Assembly (NCBI GenBank): GCA_947623455.1
Contig: OX392534.1
Location: 5,714,001-5,778,000 of the forward strand
DNA length: 64,000 nt
Direction: 5' to 3'
Source: Mimachlamys varia
Taxonomy: Eukaryota; Mollusca; Bivalvia; Pectinida; Pectinidae
The notes under the pieces are model-generated. The model was not told where the DNA came from. It did no database searches and saw only the letters and a program-made list of their open reading frames with translations. Both the position numbers and the translations under genes were made by a program. Of the stretch, positions 15,301 through 27,300 are shown one piece after another. The first letter of the stretch is position 1, and the number at the start of each line of letters is the position of its first letter.

Positions 15301-18300
15301 CTATTCTTTCTGATTTGTTCATTATTTCTTCTGTCTTTCATTTTGTGACATTTCGTGTTTTAGTCCCACACGAGATCGCCGAAAGTAAGTTCCGTGTGTC
15401 CCCAGGTTGTGGACTCAGTATACTTGATATAAACTATTTAATTTGTCCCTGTGTGACTGTCATGGATCCCAGAAACTGTTTTTGAATTAAATTTGTCCCT
15501 GCATGTTGTTACCATGGTTACGGTTATAATCAACTGTTATTTAAATATTACAAACATGTCCCTATGCTGTGAAAAGCCTGCCAACTTCAGTTCCATACTA
15601 TGTTTTTGAAACAAAATAAAGTTTTCTTTTACAAAAATCTTTCATTCTTTTTCAAATTTATTTTTATAAAATATAAACAAGTAGAGAAATTGATTAAAAA
15701 AAAACAAACCCAGTTTTGATTGTAATTAAACTGTTTTAGGCAAACTATCATTAACATAAATTAATTGAAAGTCAGCTATTGGTATGATACAAGTTGGTAT
15801 TTCACAGTTCTTGCTTGCATGTTTGACTGATATTTATTGTTTACTGTTATCATTGCCATACCCTATCCCATCCCTGAGTATGTTACATTGTATATACAAT
15901 GTACAATGTATATTACATAGTATTTATTACTTAATTCTACCCTTAATTCACCCAAGTTTGTTACTTATATTTGTATTTATCCCTTCCCTGTGTAGTACGT
16001 ACTTGTATGTAATATAAATGCTTGTTCCCATAATGTAACAAATATACGTGTTATTACACTTCCTTTCATTCCCCCAGTATATATGTCACACCTACAATAA
16101 TGTTGATGTTTGGGGCTTGGTGAGGGTGTGTTGTTAAACGTTCCGGGTTACGGTGGTGGCAGGGCAAACCTGAACAATGCTGAAGAAACATACCGTTACT
16201 GTCGTCGGACAGAAACACTTGTCTGATGACTATATGTATATATATATCTGTCTTTTGTAAATGTTTGTCCTGAAATATGTGTACAATCTTGTTAACATCC
16301 TTGCTATCTAGTTTTCTTCATTTCTGTCTTTCATTATGTTCCGTCCTCTCAGTGTGTGTATTTACAGTGTACCCTCGTTATACCGCCACCTTTCGTCCAC
16401 AGCAATTATGGCGGTATAACGAGGGTGGCGATAGTATCGAGTTATGGAAAATATTACTATGAATTAAATTGCATAACAGATTGCTTTCCAATATTTTATC
16501 GTCATATAGATCTACATTGGCACAAATTTATATCAGAAAATAGTTATTTATCTGCTTTTGCCGCATGTCATTTCAAATGGAACACTGAATTTGGGACGTT
16601 TGTATTTTAAAGGGTGTAGCGGATGGCGATATGCGAGGATGGCGAACTTAACGAGGGAATTATATAGAAGGGAAATCCATTCTAGAGGTTTAGGTGGCGG
16701 AATGCGAGGGTGGCGGGTAGATTCGGGTGACGATAGGTCGAGGGTACACTGTATGTCTGTTTGGTCATAAAGTAATGTCTTCTATCATTGTCCGTCTTTG
16801 TCTGTCTATATGTCTTTTTCTGACTCTCTCTATAGTAATGTCTTATATCATTGTCAGTCTTTGTCTGTCCATTTGTCTGTTTCTGACTCTCTCTATAGTA
16901 ATGTCTTCTATCATTGTCCGTCTTTGTCTGTCCATTTGTCTGTTTCTGACTCTCTCTATAGTAATGTCTTATATCATTGTCAGTCTTTGTCTGTCCATTT
17001 GTCTGTTTTTGACTCTGTAGGAATGTCATATCAGCAGACATCTTCTTGTCTGTCCTTATGTCTATCTGTGTTTCTGTTCTTCTGTCTCTCTATCATCATG
17101 TCTATATATCTGTTATATTGTCCAAATTTCTTCCTTACACACTCTGTCCATCTGATTGTTTCTGTGTTTCTCTAGCACTGTTGTATAATCGTCCTGTCTT
17201 TATCATCCATCTGTACATATGTTGATTCTTACTTACAGAACAGACTTTGGACAAAGCTGAATTCAAACCTTGTTCATGCTTATTGAGTTGTAGATAAACA
17301 GTTAGAGATTTTTAGGTCATCTGACCCGAAGGGTCAAGATGACCTATTGCCATCATGCTTCGTCCGTCGTCGTCCGCCGTCCGCCGTCCGCCGTCCGCCG
17401 TCCGCCGTCCGTAAACTTTTCCTTTAACAATCTTCTTCTTAGTAACCAAAAGGCTCTAGGTGCTGATATTTGGCCAGTAGGCACCTGGGATTGAGTGCTA
17501 CAAAGTTTCCTCATTTCAATGACCTTGACCTGTTTTCAAGGTCACAGGGGTCAAATATGTAAAAACCTTTAACAATCTTCTTCTCAGTAACCAAAAGGTC
17601 TAGGGTAATGATATTTGGCCAGTAGGCACCTGGGATAGAGTGCTACAAAGTTTCCTCATATCGATGACCTTGACTAACTTTCAAGGTCACAGGGGTCAAA
17701 TATGTAAAAAAGCGTTTGACAATCTTTTCCTCACTAACCAATAGGCTATGGGTGATCATATTTGGCCAGTAGGTACCTGGGATAGAGTGTTCTAAAGTTT
17801 CCTCATATAAATGACCTTGACCTACTTTCAAGGTCACAGGGGTCAAATATGTTAAAAAATCTGCACAACATTATCTAAAGAACTAAATGATCTAGAGCAA
17901 TGATATTTTTGTATGATATGTAGACCAGCAATGCGAATCTTTTTCTAATATATTGTGTTTAGGTCAAAGGTCAACTTTGAGTGCTGGACGGGGTCAAAGG
18001 TTAACATGGGTTATAATAGGTAAAAAGCTTTAAGAATCTTCTTCTCAAGTTCCATAAGGCCCAGGGTTATGATATTTGGCCAGTAGGAACCTGGGATAGA
18101 GTGTTCTAAAGTTTCCTCATATAAATGACCTTGACCTACTTTCAAGGTCACAGGGGTCAAATATGTTAAAAAATCTACACAACATTATCTAAAGAACTAA
18201 ATGATCTAGAGCAATGATATTTTTGTATGATATGTAGACCAGCAATGCGAATCTTTTTCTAATATATTGTGTTTAGGTCAAAGGTCAACTTTGAGTGCTG

Positions 18301-21300
18301 GACGGGGTCAAAGGTTAACATGGGTTATAATAGGTAAAAAGCTTTAAGAATCTTCTTCTCAAGTTCCATAAGGCCCAGGGTTCTGATATTTGGCCAGTAG
18401 GAACCTGGGATAGAGTGTTCTAAAGTTTCCTCATATAAATGACCTTGACCTACTTTCAAGGTCACAGGGGTCAAATATGTTAAAAAATCTACACAACATT
18501 ATCTAAAGAACTAAATGATCTAGAGCAATGATATTTTTGTATGATATGTAGACCAGCAATGCGAATCTTTTTCTAATATATTGTGTTTAGGTCAAAGGTC
18601 AACTTTGAGTGCTGGACGGGGTCAAAGGTTAACATGAGTTATAATAGGTAAAAAGCTTTAAGAATCTTCTTCTCAAGTTCCATAAGGCCCAGGGTTCTGA
18701 TATTTGGCCAGTAGGTACCAGGGATGGAGTACTCTAAAGTTTTCTCATATAAATGACCTTGACCTACTTTCAAGGTCACATGGGTCAAATATGTTAAAAT
18801 ATCTACACAACATTATCTAATGAACCGAATGATCTAGACCGATGATACTTGCATATATTATATGTAGACTGGCAATGCGAATCTTTTTCTAATATATTGT
18901 GTTTAGGTCAAAGTTCAACTTTAAGCGCTGGACGGGGTCAAAGGTTCACTGGGGCTATAATGGGTAAAAAGTTTTAAGAATCTTCTTCTCAAGTTCCATA
19001 AGCCCCAGGGTCCTGATATTTGGCCAGTAGGTACCAGGGATGGAGTACTCTAAAGTTTTCTCATATAAATGACCTTGACCTACTTTCAAGGTCACATGGG
19101 TCAAATATGTTAAAATATCTACACAACATTATCTAATGAACCGAATGATCTAGACCGATGATACTTGCATATATTATATGTAGACTGGCAATGCGAATCT
19201 TTTTCTAATATATTGTGTTTAGGTCAAAGTTCAACTTTAAGCGCTGGACGGGGTCAAAGGTTCACTGGGGCTATAATGGGTAAAAAGCTTTAAGAATCTT
19301 CTTCTCAAGTTCCATAAGGCCCAGGGTTATGATATTTGGCCAGTAGGAACCTGGGATAGAGTGTTCTAAAGTTTCCTCATATAAATGACCTTGACCTACT
19401 TTCAAGGTCACAGGGGTCAAATATGTTAAAAAATCTACACAACATTATCTAAAGAACTAAATGATCTAGAGCAATGATATTTTTGTATGATATGTAGACC
19501 AGCAATGCGAATCTTTTTCTAATATATTGTGTTTAGGTCAAAGGTCAACTTTGAGTGCTGGACGGGGTCAAAGGTTAACATGGGTTATAATAGGTAAAAA
19601 GCTTTAAGAATCTTCTTCTCAAGTTCCATAAGGCCCAGGGTTCTGATATTTGGCCAGTAGGAACCTGGGATAGAGTGTTCTAAAGTTTCCTCATATAAAT
19701 GACCTTGACCTACTTTCAAGGTCACAGGGGTCAAATATGTTAAAAAATCTACACAACATTATCTAAAGAACTAAATGATCTAGAGCAATGATATTTTTGT
19801 ATGATATGTAGACCAGCAATGCGAATCTTTTTCTAATATATTGTGTTTAGGTCAAAGGTCAACTTTGAGTGCTGGACGGGGTCAAAGGTTAACATGAGTT
19901 ATAATAGGTAAAAAGCTTTAAGAATCTTCTTCTCAAGTTCCATAAGGCCCAGGGTTCTGATATTTGGCCAGTAGGTACCAGGGATGGAGTACTCTAAAGT
20001 TTTCTCATATAAATGACCTTGACCTACTTTCAAGGTCACATGGGTCAAATATGTTAAAATATCTACACAACATTATCTAATGAACCGAATGATCTAGACC
20101 GATGATACTTGCATATATTATATGTAGACTGGCAATGCGAATCTTTTTCTAATATATTGTGTTTAGGTCAAAGTTCAACTTTAAGCGCTGGACGGGGTCA
20201 AAGGTTCACTGGGGCTATAATGGGTAAAAAGTTTTAAGAATCTTCTTCTCAAGTTCCATAAGCCCCAGGGTCCTGATATTTGGCCAGTAGGTACCTGGCA
20301 TGGAGTGCTACAAAGTTTCCGCATATGAATGACCTTGACCTACTTTCAAGGTCACAGGGGTCAAATATGTAAAAATCTTTAACAATCTTCTTCTCAATAA
20401 CCAAAAGGCCCTGGGTGCTGATATTTGGCTGGTAGGTACTTGGCATAGTGTGCTATCAAGTTTCCTCATATGAATGATCTTGACCCACTTTCAAGGTCAC
20501 AGGGGTCAAATATGTAAAAATCTTTAACAATCTTCTTCTCAATAACCAAAAGGCCCTGGGTGCTGATATTTGGCTGGTAGGTACCTGGCATAGTGTGCTA
20601 TCAAGTTTCCTCATATGAATGATCTTGACCCACTTTCAAGGTCACAGAGGTCAAATATGTAAAATCTTTTAACAATCTTCTTCTCGCTAACCAAATCCCC
20701 CAGAGTAATATGGTATTTGGCTAGTAGGTACCTGGGATAGAGTGCTACAAACTTTCCTCATACAATGGACCTCAACCTACTTTCAAGGTCATAGGGGTCA
20801 AACATGTAAAAATACCTTTAACAATCTTCTCCTCAACAACTTAAAGGCCCTGGGTGTTGATATTTAGCCAGTAGGTACCTCTAATGGAGTGCTACAAAGT
20901 TTCCTTGTATGAATGACCTTGACCTACTTTCAAGGTCGCAAGGGTAAAACATGTAAAAATCTTTTAACAAACGTCTTCTCGCTTACCAAAAGGCCCTAGG
21001 TGCTGATATTTGGCCAATGGGTACCTGGGACAGATTGGTGCAAAGATTCCTCATATAGACCTTCACTTATACTTTCAAGGTCACAGGGGTTATAAACATG
21101 TATGTAGATATCTTTGAACAACTTGGCAAAAACAAACACAAATGATATAGATCTTTATAGTCAGATGACCGTTGAGGCCCCTGGGCCTCTTGTTTTCCTT
21201 ATTATATAATCGTTTATTTAATTATAACTAACAGTGTAAGGTAAGTTTGATGTTGAAATACACATGCAGTAAGCCAGTTACCGATATTGGAGGTTGAAAA

Positions 21301-24300
21301 TGTTGTTCTGAATGTTTTAAATACTGGAACTGTATGGAGTCGGTATTAAGCACAGGTCCGGGATATTTATGGTACGGCAGGATTTGATTACTTTGATGTA
21401 TGCTATATATTTGACAAGTTTAAAGATTATTTATATAGATACTTGTAGCATGTTAGATAAAAAGTTTAACCTAAGTAATTTATTTGATAGGCTACTTTGA
21501 TATAAGGTTCAGGCAAAATTCAGTGATTGGTAGCCCTATAGCTGATCTTGTGAAGTTGATTGTGCTAATTATTTCAGAGTAAATATTTAAAAAAGTATAT
21601 TCGCGCTTGTTTCTTATTACTAACATACTATACTGAGGAGGCAGGACTGGGGAAATGAGGCTTAATTATTGATATAATTGCGGTGTTATTGAGTTTTTCC
21701 TGATATATTATGTGATATTAACGGAAACTATTCAAGTTGTACTTGCTGTTGTTAAGGAGACATGTTTGAGTTGTCCCCCTTGGTCTCTGCCTTACTCTGG
21801 TGTGTCTTTCGTCAGGCCTTCATCCCTGAAGGGTCAGAACAGTTCCCGTAGGATCCACTACGCTGAGGATGTAAAGATTGTGTCCCCGGAAACAAACCAG
21901 TTCCAGTTCCAAAACTTCCAGAGCCGTTCCCGTCTTGACGCCCGTCTTTGGCTAGACTGTCGACAGGCGTTAGTCAAGTGTCTCATGATGCAGGTTGGCG
22001 GCCTCGGACAGATGAAAGGTAGGGAACCCCTGGTGATGTGGATAGGAGCTGTGTATCTTTGGTCTATTTCTGTTTATCAAACTTTAATGATTATGAAGAG
22101 ATATCTGGCCAGCTTATTTGCTTAAAATAGGTAATGATCAGATAACTATTAAAAACAAAAACAGAGATCTCCTCTTCACTGTACAAATATTTTTCTTAAA
22201 ATTCCCATTTTAATTACATGTCAAAGGTCGGTGATCAGAATCATTTGTATGTTTTATCCAGTTGATCCAGATATCAAAGTCCTCCAGGAGCTTGCTGATT
22301 GTCGTCAGTATTGCATTGAGGGTCTGAGTGAGGCTGAAGCTTGTGGGGACGCTGAGACCCAGGCAGATTTCCTGATGTGTGGAGCATTCCTCAATATCAT
22401 AGAGGGCAAGAGTCTGGAGCACACTGCTTCTCTGGTCAAGGTAGGTAACTGTCTGCAGTCCAAATGTCTGTGCTGGTGAATCTTCACGAAAAGAAAGGAT
22501 CACTCATTTGTAAATAAAAACAATATTTTATTGGCAAAAATGGGGGCATATAAATTCATCATAGGATTTAGGGAAATGATCGAAGATAAAAAAAAAAAGA
22601 GGAAATATCTAGAGATCATTTTGAAAATGTTTCTTTTTCAAAATGGTCAATTTCTCCATCACATCTCTGTGGTAATTATAATGCAAAATGAATATGTCAA
22701 CTAATTTTAGTAATATGATGCTACTATATTTCATCTTGCCCTTGATGATAGCCTAAAAAGGCAAGACTAAGGTGTAACTTTTATAGCAGCGGCAGATTCA
22801 ATGTTTTGGTGTATATTTTTGGGAAATGATATGAAATTTGAAAATTTGCATTAAACTCCATTTCTCATAGTGTTATGGATAGCTGATTGGATTATAACTT
22901 GGCCAAGTTACTGATAACTTCATACTATGCGTATTTTGTCTAACTATTATTAACTATTTGGACTTTGATATTATCAACAAAGCAAGAAAGGTGAGATACA
23001 TAATTATGCATAATTCTTGTTCTTCAAATCTTTAATAGTTGTGTGATTGTGTTACAGGATGTGATAGGACTGCTCCAGAAGATTCCGAAGCGATCTGTTC
23101 CCTCTGAACAGCTGTACGCCATGGCTATTGTCCTGAAGACAGACATTGATGCTGTTGAGAGAGAGGATGAGAGTGCCGTGTTTACAGAAAAGACACTGAA
23201 CCAGTACCTCACAGCTCAGAACATTATACTGCAACAGGTAATTCACTCCGGACAGAATATATACATATGCAGCTTACCCTCAACTTATCGCCACCCTCGC
23301 ATACCGCCACCGTAACCTCTAGAATGGATTTCCCTCCTATATAATTCCCTTGTTAAGTTCGCCCCCCTCGTATACCGCCACTGTAACCTCTAGAATGGAT
23401 TTCCCTCCTTTATAATTCCCTTGTTAAGTTCGCCCCCCTCGTATACCCCCACCATAACCTCTAGAATGGATTTCCCTCCTTTATAATTCCCTTGTTAAGT
23501 TCGCCACCCTCGCATACCGCCACCTTAACCACTAGAATGTATTTCCCTCCTATATAATCCACTTGTTAAGTTCGCCACCCTCGCATACCGCCACCTTAAC
23601 CTCTAGAATGGATTTCCCTCCTATATAATTCCCTTGTTAAGTTCGCCCCCCTCGCATACCGCCACCATAACCTCTAGAATGGATTTCCCTCCTATATAAT
23701 TCCCTTGTTAAGTTCGCCCCCCTCGCATACCGCCACCTTAACCTCTAGAATGGATTTCCCTCATATATAATTCCCTTGTTAAGTTCGCCCCCCTCGCATA
23801 CCGCCACCGTAACCTCTAGAATGGATTTCCCTCCTATATAATCCCCTTGTTAAGTTCGCCACCCTCGTATACCGCCACCTTAACCTCTAGAATGGATTTC
23901 CCTCATATATAATTCCCTTGTTAAGTTCGCCACCCACGCATACCGCCACCGTAACCTCTAGAATGGATTTCCCTCCTATATAATTCCCTTGTTAAGTTCG
24001 CCACCCTCGTATACCGCCACCTTAACCTCTAGAATGGATTTCCCTCCTATATAATCCCCTTGTTAAGTTCGCCACCCTCGCATACCGCCACCTTAACCTC
24101 TAGAATGGATTTCCCTCCTATATAATTCCCTTGTTAAGTTCGCCCCCCTCGCATACCGCCACCATAACCTCTAGAATGGATTTCCCTCCTATATAATTCC
24201 CTTGTTAAGTTCGCCCCCCTCGCATACCGCCACCTTAACCTCTAGAATGGATTTCCCTCATATATAATTCCCTTGTTAAGTTCGCCCCCCTCGCATACCG

Positions 24301-27300
24301 CCACCGTAACCTCTAGAATGGATTTCCCTCCTATATAATCCCCTTGTTAAGTTCGCCACCCTCGTATACCGCCACCTTAACCTCTAGAATGGATTTCCCT
24401 CATATATAATTCCCTTGTTAAGTTCGCCACCCACGCATACCGCCACCGTAACCTCTAGAATGGATTTCCCTCCTATATAATTCCCTTGTTAAGTTCGCCA
24501 CCCTCGTATACCGCCACCTTAACCTCTAGAATGGATTTCCCTCATATATAATTCCCTTGTTAAGTTCGCCACCCACGCATACCGCCACCTTAACCTCTAG
24601 AATGGATTTCCCTCCTATATGATTCCCTTGTTAATTTCTATATAATATATAATACCCTCGTTATACTGCCATAATTGTAGTTGACGAAATGTGTCGATAT
24701 AATGAGGGTACACTGTACTACAACAATTCCCTCCCGAACATGATACTAAAAAGGTATTCATTCCGGAAAAAACCAATTATACTATAACAGGTAATTAACT
24801 CAGGTAAAGATCATTATATAACTACTCTTACAAAGTAACACAATTGGTTCTGACTTCCGTTACAGATGGAGGACCTCGGGGAGAAGATAGAACACTACTA
24901 CCCTAAAGGAGAGAAATCCCACTTCTCGGCCCCTGTAGCTCCCATGAGGAACATCTACCTGCCGCATGTGCTGCGTCTAGCCCAGATCAAACTGAGAGTG
25001 GGCCACGCTATGGCCCGGAACGCTGCCAAATACATCCGTGGAGGGTAAGGAGAAGAATGTGACACCCCAGCTCTGAGTGATTTACCTGTTACAGTTTACT
25101 TTATATGTTTGTTTGCAATGTCTTGTAGTTAACAGATACAGATGAAAATTATAGATAACAATCAACTCAAACCTTTTCACATCAGATCTGGTATTTAAAA
25201 CCAGGCTGTCATTGTGAAAGACGAGAGATGTATCGACTACACCACCTGACCATTGGGTAGCTGTATATCATATGTATTTTACAGAACCGACAATGACCTT
25301 GTTGTTACCTGGACTCAGGCTCTGGGAGTATATTATAACACTGACTATATATATATATGTTACAGAACTGACAATGACCCTGTGGTTACCTGGACTCAGG
25401 CTCTGGGAGTATATTATAACACTGACTATATATGTATATGTTACAGAACTGACAATGACCCTGTGGTTACTTGGACCCAGGCTCTGGGAGTATATTATAA
25501 CACTGACTATATATGTATATGTTACAGAACTGACAATGACCCTGTGGTTACTTGGACTCAGGCTCTGGGAGTATATTATAACACTGACTATATATGTATA
25601 TGTTACAGAACTGACAATGACCCTGTGGTTACTTGGACCCAGGCTCTGGGTGTACTAACCACTGCCCGAGAGCTTTCTCAAGTGGCAGTGATGAGGGAGG
25701 CCAACCTAGAGGCCGAGATCTTACTCCAACTAGGTAGGTGTTACCTTAACAGTGTCTAAACTAGGTCACAATGACCATGTTACCACTAGGTAACTAAAGA
25801 TGTTTAAACTAGGTCAGAGTGACCATGTTACAAGTAGCTAGTTATCATCCTAAAGGTCACTTAATTAGGTCACAGTGATCTTGTTCCAGCTAAATAGGTG
25901 TCATCCTAAATATACTTAAATGATAGGTCACTACATGTATTATGTTCTGATAAGGTGTCTCCCACAATCTCTAAAGAAGATTACTGTTTTGGTTATGTAA
26001 ACAAACACAGAAGTTGAAAGTAGGTCAGTAAAGTGTAGGCATAACCAGCATTTCAAATATAGGTCACTGTGGTCATGTTTAGACTACATGTGTGTCACCT
26101 AAAATGTATGTTGAGAGATTTATAACCAGATTTATTTTCTAATGGAGGTCACTGAGATGTACTGTTCTAGTTAAGTACACCTCAGACAGAACCAGCCATG
26201 TGTTTGAAGTAGGTCAGTGTGGTCAAGCAGATAACACTATTATGTATATCATTATAACGTATGTATCATTCTTTCTTTAATTCTCTAGGTAAAGTCCAGA
26301 GGATGCTGGTATACATGGGGAAATTTAACCACAGAAAAGCGGCCGAGACCTTGATTGATTCCATCAAAATCAGCTTCTCGACTGACCATGATCTGGGGTA
26401 GGTACCAGCTAATTGTGTTATGGATTGAGGTCAGAGCAATTATGTATGTACCGTATTTTACCGGGAATAAGCCCCCTCTCACGAATAAGCCCCCTCCCCA
26501 CTTTGGCAAAGGTTCTTGGAACAGGATGGGAGCCTGTGAATAAGCCCCCACCCTAAATTTTGTCTTTCTCTCAATAAAAAGCATGTTAATTTCTTTTTAA
26601 TTTTATGTCTGAACATAAAATATATCTAACTATGTGCAAAAAAAATCTGTAAGGCTAAACTTGAAAAAAAAACATTGTTTAGCTGGTGTTAAGAACACCA
26701 TACTTTCATTTTTGAACTGGTTGTGCATTTTGCAAACTTGTTATTTTAACAAAAAAAACAACTAGAATTACATTACTGGTATAGTATGGACTGAATTCCT
26801 AGATAAAAACAATAGAATACCCAAGATGGCAGACTTTTGTAAACAGGGGTGTATTCGTGAATAAGACCCCTCCCTACTTTTGATCAATTATTTTTCTCAT
26901 GGGGTGGGGGCATATACCCGGTCAAATACGGTAATGTAAATGGAATATACTATGTAAATGGAATATACAATGTAAAAAGAATATACAACGTAAATAGAAT
27001 ATACAACGTAAATAGAATATACAACGTAAATAGAATATACAATGTAAATAGAATATACAGCGAAAATGGAATATACAACTTAATGCTGACAATGCAAGTT
27101 AAAAAGCTTTTTTGTTGAGATTAAAAAAAAAAAAATCGGCAAAGTTATATTTCAGAAAGCTTTTGAGATGCCCCCTAACAGGTTACTAAGGAGAGGCAGA
27201 CATTTTAGTTTTTGCCTTGCTTGGAAACGAGAGTCGGCCTCCCTGGGTATAAAAGGCCCCCAGCCTGTCAAACCGGTTTTTACATGAACACTGGCCGTGC

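Noticed and set aside
16162..16230. Possible CFAP54 exon after ggtggtggcag
   Set aside because: In the required phase it reaches TGA within about 60 nt without a usable donor.
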